64,000 nucleotides of DNA from JAFAXD01 sp051985675 (GTDB lineage Bacteria; Pseudomonadota; Alphaproteobacteria; Rhizobiales; Xanthobacteraceae): contig JBPYFJ010000153.1 of assembly GCA_051985675.1 (NCBI GenBank), positions 81,835-145,834 on the forward strand, read 5' to 3'. The notes beneath the pieces were generated by a model. The model saw only the letters and a list, made by a program, of their open reading frames with translations, was not told where the DNA came from and ran no database searches. The translations under genes and the position numbers were made by a program. Positions 40,640 to 49,554 of the stretch are shown here, one piece after another (the first letter of the stretch is position 1; every line of letters starts with the position of its first letter).

Positions 40640-41443
40640 TCATGTTGGCCACCAGGCATGGAAATGATGCAGTGGGCCGCGCCCTCGCCCCACCGACAAT
40701 TGGTCGGACGACGCGATAGCCGCCGTGACATACGCCTTGGCTTCGCGGACGGCGTCGGCCAGCACGAGGCCCTTAGCAAAGCCCGCCGCAATCGCGGACG
40801 ACAGCGTGCAGCCGGTGCCATGCGTGTTGCGTGTCGCAAGCCGGCGGGCGGCAAAACGTGTGACCCCCGTGTGTTCGACCAGCAGGTCGGCGCTTTCGGG
40901 CCCCGTGCCGTGCCCGCCTTTCATCAGCACCGCCTTGGCGCCGGCCGCGAGCAGGCGTTCGGCCTGCGCCCGCATTGCCGCCTCGTCCGAGGCAATATCC
41001 GCGTCGAGCAGCGCAGCGGCTTCGGGAAGATTCGGCGTAATGAGGAGCGCGCGTGGCATCAGTTCGTTGCGCAATGCATCGATAGCGTCGGACCGCAGCA
41101 GCCGATCCCCCGACGCCGCGATCATAACCGGATCGAGCACGACATTGCGTGCCCCATTGCGATCGAGCCCGCGCGCCACCGCGTCGATGATGTCCGCGTG
41201 CGCCAGCATGCCGATCTTCACCGCGGCAACCGCGAGATCCGCGAACACGGTGTCGATCTGATCCGCGACGAATTCGGGCGGAACGTCGTGGATGCCGGCG
41301 ACGCCATGGGTGTTTTGCGCGGTCAACGCGGTGATGACGCTCGCCCCATAGACGCCGAGCGCGGAGAAGGTTTTGAGGTCCGCCTGGATGCCGGCTCCGC
41401 CACTGGAATCGGAGCCCGCGATGGTGAGCGCAATCGCCGTCAT
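40640..41443 (-). CDS. thiD: hydroxymethylpyrimidine/phosphomethylpyrimidine kinase
   Basis: A 267-residue ribokinase-fold kinase that phosphorylates HMP and HMP-P in thiamine synthesis. The N-terminal TIAGSDSSGGAGIQADLKTF and the anion-hole GTGCTLSSAIAAG (with THGTGCT) are diagnostic; MKGGHGTGPESADLL is the nucleotide region. It is third in the thiM-thiE-thiD unit, starting 4 bp after the thiE stop, and is followed closely by a TRAP receptor gene. Confidence 0.93.
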   Translation of the reverse strand: MTAIALTIAGSDSSGGAGIQADLKTFSALGVYGASVITALTAQNTHGVAGIHDVPPEFVADQIDTVFADLAVAAVKIGMLAHADIIDAVARGLDRNGARNVVLDPVMIAASGDRLLRSDAIDALRNELMPRALLITPNLPEAAALLDADIASDEAAMRAQAERLLAAGAKAVLMKGGHGTGPESADLLVEHTGVTRFAARRLATRNTHGTGCTLSSAIAAGFAKGLVLADAVREAKAYVTAAIASSDQLSVGRGRGPLHHFHAWWPT

Positions 41444-41447
41444 TGGC

Positions 41448-42137
41448 TCAATGCCCGGCTGCGCCGACGGCCGGCACCCGGGGCGCGCGGCGCGCGAGCG
41501 CCGTATCGATGGTCGCGCGCAGCGCGCGGGCGGCCGCGCGCGGATCGGGGGCGTGCGAGAGCGCCGAGACGACGGACACCCCGTCGACCCCCGCCAAGAT
41601 CACGTCGGCGGCGTTGCCGGCATTGATCCCCGCGATCGCGCACATGGGAAAATTGCCCATGCGATAGCGGAAGACCTTCACGATCTCACGCAGCCCGAGG
41701 AGGCCGATCGGCGGATCGGGATTGTTCTTGGACGCAGTGCTGAAGACGCCGCCGATGCCGACGTAGTCGACCACCCGCAACGGCGCCGACCAGGCCTGCT
41801 TCACGGTCTTGACGGTCAGCCCGATGAACGGCAGCGGCCCGAGCTGCGCCCGCGCGGTCATGACGTCGAGATCATCCTGGCCGAGATGAACCCCGTCGGC
41901 GCCAACTTCGATTGCGACATCCACGCGATCGTTGATGATCAGCGGCACCGGCCCGAGCGCCGCCTTGACGGCACGCGCCAGTTCGATCTGGTGCTTGGTG
42001 TCGCCCTTTTTGTCACGCAGCTGCACCAGCGTGACGCCGCCGGCCACGATCATCCGCGCGAGCTCCGGCAGCGCGTGGCCGCCCGCCTGTTCTGGATCCA
42101 GGATGGCGTAGAGCCGCAGATCGAGCTGATCTAGCAT
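41448..42137 (-). CDS. thiE: thiamine-phosphate synthase
   Basis: A 229-residue TIM-barrel enzyme that joins HMP-PP and THZ-P to thiamine phosphate. Marks are LVQLRDKKGD, INDRVDVAIEVGADGVHLGQ then DDL, and the phosphate loop AIAGINAGN. The variant VGIGGVFSTASKNN replaces the usual GPIFPTxTK and is common in rhizobial ThiE. The start ATG (42137) overlaps the thiM stop in the sequence ATGCTAG. The longer frame upstream is the shadow of thiM. Confidence 0.92.
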   Translation of the reverse strand: MLDQLDLRLYAILDPEQAGGHALPELARMIVAGGVTLVQLRDKKGDTKHQIELARAVKAALGPVPLIINDRVDVAIEVGADGVHLGQDDLDVMTARAQLGPLPFIGLTVKTVKQAWSAPLRVVDYVGIGGVFSTASKNNPDPPIGLLGLREIVKVFRYRMGNFPMCAIAGINAGNAADVILAGVDGVSVVSALSHAPDPRAAARALRATIDTALARRAPRVPAVGAAGH

Positions 42138-42940
42138 GCGATCCTCGCCTCGCGCAGCAGCACGTCGCCGTCCAGCGCATAGATCGCATCGAGCATGGCG
42201 GCGGCAAAGCTGCCGGGGCCGGTCGCTCGCGCGCCCGCGAGTTCGCCCGCGACGCCGAACACCATCAGCCCCGCAGCGGTCGCAAGCCACGCATCGGCTT
42301 CGACCGCAAGGCAGGCGGCGACGACCGCCGACGCCGAGCATCCCATGGCGGTGACCTTGGCCATCAGCGGATGCCCATTGGCGATACGCGCGAGCCGCGC
42401 CCCGTCGGTGACGAGGTCGGTTTCTCCCGTCAGTCCCAAAACGGCATCGGTCTCCAAAGCGTAGGCGCGCAGCGCTCCTTCGCTCGACGGCGCACCCGCG
42501 AGCGCCGTGAACTCGGCCCAATTGAGCCGCAGCGCGCTTGGATGCCGGGCCGCCAAGGTCCTGGCAAACGCCGTGCGTGGTTGCGAGCGCTCGATGAAGA
42601 CCGGGTCGAGCAACCATGGCCGATTAGCCTGTGCGATGCTCCCGATTGCGATCTCGGCGGCCGCGCGGCGTTCCGCATCAAATGTGCCGAGGTTGACGAG
42701 GAGCGCGTCGGCGCGAGCCACAAACTCGCCGACCTCGTCGGGCGCAATCGTCATCGATGGCACGGCGCCGAGCGCGAGCAGCATGTTGGCGGAGATATTC
42801 TGCGCAACCGCGTTGGTAATGCAGTGCACCCGCGGCGCGCGCGTACGCACGCGCTCGAGGACTGCGGCAGCGCCGGCGACGAGCTCGTTCGCAAGGGCAG
42901 TGGTGGATGTGGGTTGGCGGGAAGTGGCGGCGTCCCGCAT
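42131..42940 (-). CDS. thiM: hydroxyethylthiazole kinase
   Basis: A 269-residue kinase that salvages the thiazole moiety of thiamine. Marks are VHCITNAVAQNISANMLLAL and GAVPSMTIAPDEVGEF at the N-terminus, WLLDPVFIERS, LRLNWAEFTAL and the active-site MGCSASAVVAACLA (Cys in the GCS motif). It is the first gene of a salvage operon thiM-thiE-thiD, directly under a TPP riboswitch. thiC and thiG are not in this window. Confidence 0.93.
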   Translation of the reverse strand: MRDAATSRQPTSTTALANELVAGAAAVLERVRTRAPRVHCITNAVAQNISANMLLALGAVPSMTIAPDEVGEFVARADALLVNLGTFDAERRAAAEIAIGSIAQANRPWLLDPVFIERSQPRTAFARTLAARHPSALRLNWAEFTALAGAPSSEGALRAYALETDAVLGLTGETDLVTDGARLARIANGHPLMAKVTAMGCSASAVVAACLAVEADAWLATAAGLMVFGVAGELAGARATGPGSFAAAMLDAIYALDGDVLLREARIAC

Positions 42941-42947
42941 CTCAAGC

Positions 42948-43027
42948 TCCCTCCGCCGGCATGATCCGGATCAGGTTCGATGGGTTGGCAGACCGCCTCT
43001 CAGCCCGACTCGCGCCAGGCACCCCAT
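42948..43027 (-). promoter_or_regulatory. TPP riboswitch (THI element)
   Basis: Read on the minus strand the leader has a GGGGTGCC start, the core CTGAGA-GG, then ACCCATCGAACCTGATC, CGGATCATGCCGGCG and AGGGA. These are the conserved THI-box segments (CUGAGA, ACCCUUUGAACCUGAUC, GGUAAUxCCxGCG, AGGGA) in the correct order. It ends 8 bases before the thiM start codon, so thiamine pyrophosphate most likely blocks ribosome access as well as, or instead of, transcription. Confidence 0.93.
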
Positions 43028-43143
43028 TGAGATTGCAGCTGATATGTAGCGCCGCGGCCGGCCGCGTACAAGCCGCGTGGCCCCTTGCCACGGTGCCGCC
43101 GCACGCCTTGTAATAGGCAAAACCCTTAGCTGGGAGGAAGGCC

Positions 43144-44217
43144 ATGACGGTAACCGGGCGGCTGGCGCACGCGCCAACCTGCAGCCATATCTCGCGTCGA
43201 ACGTTCTTGACCGGCGCTACGGCGCTCGGCGCCGCCGCGATCCTGCCCGGAGATGCCGCGCGCGCGCAGGGCGCCACCATCATCGATACCCACCACCACT
43301 ACTATCCGCCGGTCTACCAGCAGGCGTGGATGGAATGGGAGGATGCGCACAAGGTGCCGCACTATCCGACTCAAACCGCCTGGGCGCGTGAGAAAGCGGT
43401 GGCTGAGATGGACAAGAATGGCATTCGCACGGCCATGCTGTCGCTGCCATCAACGTGGGGAATTTGGTTTGACGGCGGACCGGAAGCGGCGGCGCGCATG
43501 GTGCGGATCTGCAACGACTACGGCGCTCAGATGGTGCGGGATTTTCCGGGCCGCTTCGGCTTCTTCGCCCCGCTGTCGATGCTGGACACCGACACAACAC
43601 TCAAAGAAATCGAATACGTGTTCGACACGCTCAAGGCAGACGGCGTCGGGTTGCAGACCAGCTATGGCGACAAATGGCTGGGACATCCGTCCTTCAAGCC
43701 CATCCTGGAAGAGCTCAATCGCCGCAAGAGCGTGGTCTATGTGCACCCGTCGGTCGCGAGTTGCTGCGGAAATCTCAGCGTCGGCACGTTCCCGGCGGTG
43801 ATCGAGGTACCGCACGACACCACGCGCACCATCACGAGCCTGCTGCTGAGCGGCACCTTGGCGCGGCAGCGCGACATCGCGTGGCTGTTCTCCCACGCGG
43901 GCGGAACGATGCCGATGATGGCGGGCCGCATCGACGCGTTTTATGGCAAAAGCCCGAAGGCGGCCGAGTTCGCCCCGGCAGGGGTCCTCGGCGAGCTGCA
44001 ACGGCTCCATTACGACACGGCCAACGCCACCTCTGCGCCGGCTATGGCGGCGCTGCTCAAGTTCGTGCCGGTCTCCCAGGTCACCTACGGCACCGACTAT
44101 CCCTACTTTCCGCTCGATCAGCACGTCACCCTCGCCCGATCCGGGCTGTCGGCTCCCGACCTACAGGCGATCGAAAGCGGCAATGCAATGCGGCTCGTGC
44201 CAAAGCTGAGGGGGTGA
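43144..44217 (+). CDS. exported amidohydrolase-family protein (ACMSD-like)
   Basis: A 357-residue TIM-barrel metallo-hydrolase or decarboxylase. A twin-arginine leader is visible (SRRTFLTGATALGAAAILPG, Arg18-Arg19). The metal motif is IIDTHHHYYPP (His50/His52), then VVYVHPS, FSHAGGTMPM and a late GTDYPYFPL. The family includes ACMSD and 6-methylsalicylate or resorcylate decarboxylases acting on aromatic acids. An exported member is unusual for ACMSD itself and points to a subgroup of unknown substrate. It is divergent from the thi operon. Confidence 0.83.
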   Translation: MTVTGRLAHAPTCSHISRRTFLTGATALGAAAILPGDAARAQGATIIDTHHHYYPPVYQQAWMEWEDAHKVPHYPTQTAWAREKAVAEMDKNGIRTAMLSLPSTWGIWFDGGPEAAARMVRICNDYGAQMVRDFPGRFGFFAPLSMLDTDTTLKEIEYVFDTLKADGVGLQTSYGDKWLGHPSFKPILEELNRRKSVVYVHPSVASCCGNLSVGTFPAVIEVPHDTTRTITSLLLSGTLARQRDIAWLFSHAGGTMPMMAGRIDAFYGKSPKAAEFAPAGVLGELQRLHYDTANATSAPAMAALLKFVPVSQVTYGTDYPYFPLDQHVTLARSGLSAPDLQAIESGNAMRLVPKLRG

Positions 44218-44295
44218 TTCCGTCACCTCCGCCTTGCCAGCGGGTAGCGCTTTTGCTGAATTGCAGCCGGCAGGTTCGCCGCACGGAGGCGCATA

Positions 44296-44532
44296 ATGGT
44301 TCCTTTTTTCGTTCAGATTAAATGCCAGCTCGGCAAGTCTTACGCGGTCGCCGACGCGCTCGCGGACGCCGAGATCGCCTCCGAGATCTATTCCACCGCG
44401 GGAGATTTCGACCTGTTGGTCAAATTCTACGTCGACCCGGCAACCGACATCGGGCATTTCGTCAACGAGAAGGTGCAAACGATTTCCGGCATCCAGGACA
44501 CCCGCACGATCATCACGTTCAAGGCTTTCTAG
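44296..44532 (+). CDS. stand-alone Lrp/AsnC ligand-binding (RAM) domain protein
   Basis: A 78-residue protein made only of the AsnC_trans_reg/RAM fold: FFVQIKCQLGKSYAVADALA, then GDFDLLVKFYVDP and VQTISGIQDTRTIITFKAF. Full Lrp proteins carry an N-terminal helix-turn-helix, absent here. Stand-alone RAM proteins form effector-binding oligomers; their partners are usually unknown. It lies 78 bp after the amidohydrolase gene on the same strand and converges with the EamA transporter. Confidence 0.8.
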   Translation: MVPFFVQIKCQLGKSYAVADALADAEIASEIYSTAGDFDLLVKFYVDPATDIGHFVNEKVQTISGIQDTRTIITFKAF

Positions 44533-44540
44533 CGGAGCGC

Positions 44541-45467
44541 CTATTCTCCGGCCGGCGCCCCCTCGATGCTGCGCAGGCGCTCGACCCCGAACTTGTGCTC
44601 GCGCCAAATCACGAACAGTCCGCACGCCACCACAATGGCGGCGCCCACGAACACGAACCCGCTCGGCAATTCGCCAAACACTAGGTAGCCGAGCAGGAAA
44701 GCCCAAATCATCGCCGTATAATCGAACGGAGCCACCACCGAGGCCGGCGCGTAGCGATAGCTTTCGGTAAGCAGGAGGTGGGAAAGCCCGCCCAGGACGC
44801 CGATCAGGGCCAGTCCGAGAAACTCCATGCGCGTCGGCAGGATCCATCCGAACGGCAGGGTTGCGAGGCCGGCAATCGCACAGATCAGCGAAAAATATAA
44901 CACGATCGCCGGCGTGCTTTCGCTGTCGGTCAGGCGACGAGTCTGAATGACCGTACCGGCATTGGTGAAGCATGCCACCGTGGCGCACAGAGCTCCGATC
45001 GTACGCGCCGGGGAGCCGACATAGAACAGGCTCCAGATGTCGAGATAAGGCCACAGCATCACGACAATCCCGCCAAACCCAAGGCTCACCGCCCACCAGC
45101 GGTAGGCGCGCACGTGCTCGTTGAGCACGATTGCCGCAAGCACAACGGTGATGAGCGGGGCCGCAAACGAGATTGCGGTCGCATCCATTAGCGGCAGCCG
45201 CGCCAGCGCGGCAAAGTTGAGGAACATCGACGCGATGCCCATCACCCCGCGGCCGAGATGGCCGAACGGACGTTCGGTTCGCACCGCGGCCAGGAGTTGC
45301 CCGCGCACAGCGTAGATCGCAAAAATCGGCAAGACCGCGAATGCGCTTCGAAAGAACACGATCTCGCCGAGCGGGAACTTGCTCCCCGCCGCGCGGATGA
45401 GCGCGCTCATCACCGCGAGCAGGAGCACGGAGACAAGCTTGATCGCAATGGCGAAGGGAATGTTCAT
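44541..45467 (-). CDS. EamA-family (DMT) transporter
   Basis: A 308-residue inner membrane protein with ten helices in two EamA repeats. The first repeat has FFRSAFAVLPIFAIYAVRG and LPLMDATAISFAAPLITVVL; the second has LLTESYRYAPASVVAPFDYT then GFVFVGAAIVVACGLFVIWR. DMT carriers export metabolites such as amino acids or nucleosides; the substrate is unknown. It is a single gene convergent with the RAM-domain gene 8 bp away. Confidence 0.87.
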   Translation of the reverse strand: MNIPFAIAIKLVSVLLLAVMSALIRAAGSKFPLGEIVFFRSAFAVLPIFAIYAVRGQLLAAVRTERPFGHLGRGVMGIASMFLNFAALARLPLMDATAISFAAPLITVVLAAIVLNEHVRAYRWWAVSLGFGGIVVMLWPYLDIWSLFYVGSPARTIGALCATVACFTNAGTVIQTRRLTDSESTPAIVLYFSLICAIAGLATLPFGWILPTRMEFLGLALIGVLGGLSHLLLTESYRYAPASVVAPFDYTAMIWAFLLGYLVFGELPSGFVFVGAAIVVACGLFVIWREHKFGVERLRSIEGAPAGE

Positions 45468-45627
45468 CGAGGCGCGGGAAGGACTTCCGGATTACGAACG
45501 GATGCTTCTTCGCACGCTGGCGCGCGCCGGAATAGGCAGGTGAGGCATGCGTTCCGGAGTCGGCTCGATCACCCTGGCAGGGGAGGCTCGCTACGGCACG
45601 CCGTCGGCGCGCTTGGGCTAGCGCGGT

Positions 45628-46590
45628 TTAGAGCTTGACCCTGGTCAAATGCGCGATTTCGCCGATGATGCCGCGACGAAACACCATCACGCAGACGACG
45701 AAAATCACGCCCTGGACCACGAACACCCACTGGCCGATGGTGGTGAGATAATTCTCAAGGGTCACCATGAAGAATGCGCCCGCCGCCGGCCCAAACACGG
45801 TTCCCAACCCGCCGACCAGCGTCATCAGCACCACCTCCCCCGACATCGGCCAGTCGACGTCTGTGAGCGAGGCCAGTTGAAACACCAATGCCTTGGTGGC
45901 GCCGGCCACGCCGGCAAAGGTCGCGGAGAGGATAAACGCCATGAGCTTGTAGCGATCAACTTGATAGCCGAGCGAAATCGCTCGCGGCTCGTTTTCGCGA
46001 ATCGCTTTGAGTACCTCCCCGAACGGTGAATTGATGATGCGGTAAATCAGCAGAAAACAGGCGAGGAAGATCACCAGCACGAGGGCGTACATGTTGGTCT
46101 GGTTGGACAGATCGATGACGCCGAACAATCGTCCGCGCGGGACCGCCTGGATGCCGTCCTCGCCGTGGGTAAACGGCGCCTGCACGGCAAAGAAGTACAT
46201 CATTTGAGCCAGCGCGAGCGTGATCATCGCGAAGTAAATTCCCTGGCGGCGGATCGCCAGCGCGCCGACCACGATGCCGAGCACCGCCGCCGTCACGGTA
46301 CCGGCGAGGATTGCAAGTTCCGGCGACAGGCCCCAGACCTTGGCGGCGTGCGCGCTGGCGTAGCTTGCCCAGCCGAAGAACAATGCATGCCCAAACGACA
46401 GCAGTCCGACGTAGCCGATCAGCAGGTTGAAGGCGCACGCAAACAGCGCAAAGCACAGCACCTTCATCAGAAATACCGGATAGGCGAACATCGGCGCGAC
46501 CACGAAGATCGCGGTCATCACCAAAAACGCAATGACCTCGCTGCGCCCGCGTGCGAACAAGGCCTGCGGTTTCGTGACGCTCACCGCCAT
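45628..46590 (-). CDS. livM: branched-chain amino-acid ABC permease LivM
   Basis: A 320-residue permease with about ten helices. It shows NLLIGYVGLLSFGHALFFGW, the LivM Q-loop-side motif KAIRENEPRAISLGYQVDRY then LMAFILSATFAGVAGA, and GGLGTVFGPAAGAFFM. The ATG at 46590 follows the livH stop by 1 bp; an upstream start at 46608 would overlap livH. It is the last gene of the livG-F-K-H-M operon. The actual cargo may be an amino acid, amide or aromatic acid. Confidence 0.92.
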   Translation of the reverse strand: MAVSVTKPQALFARGRSEVIAFLVMTAIFVVAPMFAYPVFLMKVLCFALFACAFNLLIGYVGLLSFGHALFFGWASYASAHAAKVWGLSPELAILAGTVTAAVLGIVVGALAIRRQGIYFAMITLALAQMMYFFAVQAPFTHGEDGIQAVPRGRLFGVIDLSNQTNMYALVLVIFLACFLLIYRIINSPFGEVLKAIRENEPRAISLGYQVDRYKLMAFILSATFAGVAGATKALVFQLASLTDVDWPMSGEVVLMTLVGGLGTVFGPAAGAFFMVTLENYLTTIGQWVFVVQGVIFVVCVMVFRRGIIGEIAHLTRVKL

Positions 46591-46591
46591 G

Positions 46592-47479
46592 TCAGATCCG
46601 CCGCCCAAACAGCCCCGCGGGCCGCACCAGCAGCACGATCGCCATGATCACGAAGATCGCGGTGTTGGCGGCCTGCGGAAAGAACACCTTGGTGAGCCCC
46701 TCGATGAGACCGAGTCCGAAGCCGGTCACGATCGCGCCCATGATCGAACCCATGCCGCCGATCACCACGACTGCGAACACCACGATGATCAGATTGGCTC
46801 CCATCTGCGGGCTGACGTTGTAGATCGGTGCGGCCATGACACCGGCAAGCGCCGCAAGGCCGACCCCAACTCCATAGGTGACGGTGATCAGTCGCGGCAC
46901 GTTGATGCCGAACGCACGGACCAGGGTCGGATTTTCGGTCGCGGCTCGCAGATACGCGCCGAGCTTGGTGCGCTCTATCAGGAACCAGGTGGCAAGGCAG
47001 ACCGCAAGCGAGAACACCACCACCCAAGCGCGGTAGTTCGGCAGAAACATGAAGCCGAGGTTGGTGCCGCCTTGCAGTGACGGCGGCACGGCGTAAGGCA
47101 AGCCGGAGGAACCGAAGAAATTCCGAAAGACGCCCTCGATGATGAGCGCGAGGCCGAACGTCAGCAACAACCCGTAAAGATGATCGAGGTTCTGCAGACG
47201 CTTGAGGAACAAGCGCTCGATGATCATGCCGACGATGCCGACAACGATGGGCGCGATGAAAATCGCCCACCAGTAGCCGAGCCCCAGGTATTGCAGCAGG
47301 AAAAACGCCGTGAAGGCGCCCAGCATATACTGGGCGCCGTGCGTGAAGTTGATCACGTTCAGCATCCCGAAGATGACCGCGAGCCCGAGGCTGAGCAGGG
47401 CGTAGAACGAGCCGTTGATCAGTCCGAGCAGCAGCTGACCGAACAACGCCTGCGATGGAATGCCGAGGATCTGGAACAT
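46592..47479 (-). CDS. livH: branched-chain amino-acid ABC permease LivH
   Basis: A 295-residue permease. Marks are LINGSFYALLSLGLAVIFGM then LNVINFTHGAQYMLGAFTAF, RAATENPTLVRAFGINVPRL and GGMGSIMGAIVTGFGLGLIE. It forms the channel with LivM. The start at 47479 gives MFQILGIPSQALFGQLLLG. It is 115 bp downstream of the receptor gene and abuts livM. Confidence 0.93.
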   Translation of the reverse strand: MFQILGIPSQALFGQLLLGLINGSFYALLSLGLAVIFGMLNVINFTHGAQYMLGAFTAFFLLQYLGLGYWWAIFIAPIVVGIVGMIIERLFLKRLQNLDHLYGLLLTFGLALIIEGVFRNFFGSSGLPYAVPPSLQGGTNLGFMFLPNYRAWVVVFSLAVCLATWFLIERTKLGAYLRAATENPTLVRAFGINVPRLITVTYGVGVGLAALAGVMAAPIYNVSPQMGANLIIVVFAVVVIGGMGSIMGAIVTGFGLGLIEGLTKVFFPQAANTAIFVIMAIVLLVRPAGLFGRRI

Positions 47480-47594
47480 GATGTGTTCGCTCGACTAACG
47501 ACCCGGAGCGACCGCCGGTCCCCGGGTAGGAGCAGAGAACCTAGTGCGGTGCGCCGGCAACCGCTGCCGGCGCCATCCTGCGAGCCGCCGTGGC

Positions 47595-48806
47595 TTACCC
47601 GCTGACCAGCGGGCAGCCGCCGTCCTTGAGCGGGCGGAACGCCTCGGCGGCGGGAATCGTGGCGCGCAATTTGTAGTAGTCCCAAGGTCCCTTTGACTCG
47701 CTCGGCTTCTTGACCTCGAACAAATACATGTCGTGGATGTGCCGGCCGTCGGCCCGGATCGTACCCTTGCCGAACAGCGGATCATCCGTCGGCATCTCCT
47801 TCATCTTGGCGACTACCGCCTTGCCGTCGGCGTCGCTCTTGAGGGCCTCGACTGCTTTCAGATAGTGCAGCACGGCCGCATAGACGCCGGCCTGCACCAT
47901 GGTCGGCATGTTGTTCTTGAACTGGGGGGCAAAGCGCTTGGCGAACGCGCGCGTCGCATCGTTCTGGTCCCAGTAGAACGACTCGGTCAGGGCCAGCCCT
48001 TGGGCGGTCTGCAAACCGAGCGCGTGCACATCGGTGATGAAGACCAGCAGACCGGCGAGGTTCTGGCCGCCCTGGGTGATGCCGAACTCGGCCGCCTGTT
48101 TGACCGAGTTGATGGTATCGCCGCCCGCGTTGGCAAGGCCGATGACCTTGGCCTTGGAGGCCTGTGCCTGCAGCAGGAACGACGAAAAGTCGGTGCCGGG
48201 GAACGGATGGCGCACGCTGCCCAGCACCTTGCCGCCATTGGCAACCACAACCTCGGCGGTGTCGCGCTCGAGCGCCTTACCGAACGCATAATCGGCCGTG
48301 ATGAAGAACCAGGTATCGCCGCCGGTCTTGACCATCGCCTTGCCGGTGCCGTTGGCGAGCGCCCAGGTGTCGTAGGTCCAGTGCACCGTGTTGGGCGAGC
48401 ACTTTGCTCCAGTGAGGTCGGAGGCGGCGGCGCCCGACACCAGAAACACCTTGTTCTTCTCGCGCGCGATCTCATTGACCGCAAGCGCGACCGACGACGT
48501 CGGCACGTCGACAATAACGTCGACCTTGTCGACATCGAACCAGGTACGCGCGATGTTGGAGCCGACGTCCGGCTTGTTCTGGTGGTCGGCACTCACGATT
48601 TCGACCTTCATGCCTTTGGCGGCAGCACCGAAATCCTCGACCGCCATGCGGGCGGCGGCAACCGAGCCCTGCCCTGATAGATCGGAATAAAGCCCCGACA
48701 TGTCGTTGAGCACGCCGATCTTGATGGTGCCGTCGGAATTCTGTGCCTGCGCGCCAGCGCATCCGAGCGCGAGCGCGAAGGCAGCGTAACGGATCAGTTC
48801 TCGCAT
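47595..48806 (-). CDS. livK: branched-chain amino-acid-type ABC substrate-binding protein
   Basis: A 403-residue periplasmic receptor. The signal peptide is MRELIRYAAFALALGCAGAQ then AQ. The mature part starts IKIGVLNDMSGLYSDLSGQG. The ATG at 48806 lies seven bases after AGGGAGG; the ATG two codons upstream is too close to that site. The mature length near 380 and the fold are typical of peripla_BP_6 receptors with broad substrates (amides, urea, aromatic acids, branched-chain amino acids). The symbol follows the operon, not a proven ligand. Confidence 0.87.
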   Translation of the reverse strand: MRELIRYAAFALALGCAGAQAQNSDGTIKIGVLNDMSGLYSDLSGQGSVAAARMAVEDFGAAAKGMKVEIVSADHQNKPDVGSNIARTWFDVDKVDVIVDVPTSSVALAVNEIAREKNKVFLVSGAAASDLTGAKCSPNTVHWTYDTWALANGTGKAMVKTGGDTWFFITADYAFGKALERDTAEVVVANGGKVLGSVRHPFPGTDFSSFLLQAQASKAKVIGLANAGGDTINSVKQAAEFGITQGGQNLAGLLVFITDVHALGLQTAQGLALTESFYWDQNDATRAFAKRFAPQFKNNMPTMVQAGVYAAVLHYLKAVEALKSDADGKAVVAKMKEMPTDDPLFGKGTIRADGRHIHDMYLFEVKKPSESKGPWDYYKLRATIPAAEAFRPLKDGGCPLVSG

Positions 48807-48837
48807 TGGCATTCCTCCCTGTTGCTGCGCCCCGACT

Positions 48838-49554
48838 TCAAACGCCGAGATAGTCGTGGAGCTTGTCGAGATTGGCCTCCAGCTCGGTATTGGCGAAGGC
48901 GTCGATGATGCGCCCATGTTCCATCACGTAGTAGCGATCCGCAATAGTCGAGGCGAATTGAAAATTCTGCTCGACCAGCAAGATCGTGAACCCCTGCTGC
49001 TTGAGCAGGCCGATGGTCTTGCCGATCTGCTGGATGATGACCGGCGCGAGCCCCTCGGTCGGCTCGTCGAGCAGCAACAGGCGCGCACCTGTGCGTAGGA
49101 TGCGGCCGATGGCGAGCATCTGCTGCTCGCCGCCCGAAAGCTTGGTTCCCTGGCTCGACAGGCGCTCCCTGAGGTTGGGAAACAGCTCGAACACACGCTC
49201 GACCTCGAGCCCGTCGGGAAGCACCCTGGGCGGCAACAGCAGATTCTCCCTGACGCTCAGGCTCGCGAAGATGCCGCGCTCTTCCGGGCAAAACGCAATA
49301 CCCAGCCGGGCGATGCGATCGCTGGTGAGCCCGATCAGCTGGCTGGTCTCGTAGACGACCGAACCCGTGCGCGCTCCGATGATCCCCATGATGGATTTCA
49401 GCGTGGTGGTCTTGCCGGCGCCGTTGCGCCCGAGCAGCGTTACCACTTCGCCGCCAAAGACGTCGAACGTAACCCCATGCAGCACGTGGGATTCGCCGTA
49501 CCAGGCCTGCAGGTCCTTGACCGCGAGCAGCGGCATGCGCGTCCCGTCAAGCAT
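48838..49554 (-). CDS. livF: branched-chain amino-acid ABC ATP-binding protein LivF
   Basis: A 238-residue ATPase. Walker A is GRNGAGKTTTLKSIMG, the LivF-type EERGIFASLSVRENLLL follows, the signature is LSGGEQQMLAIGRIL and Walker B is LLLLDEPTEGLAP. The start at 49554 overlaps the livG stop by 8 bp, showing translational coupling. It pairs with LivG to power the LivHM channel. Confidence 0.93.
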   Translation of the reverse strand: MLDGTRMPLLAVKDLQAWYGESHVLHGVTFDVFGGEVVTLLGRNGAGKTTTLKSIMGIIGARTGSVVYETSQLIGLTSDRIARLGIAFCPEERGIFASLSVRENLLLPPRVLPDGLEVERVFELFPNLRERLSSQGTKLSGGEQQMLAIGRILRTGARLLLLDEPTEGLAPVIIQQIGKTIGLLKQQGFTILLVEQNFQFASTIADRYYVMEHGRIIDAFANTELEANLDKLHDYLGV

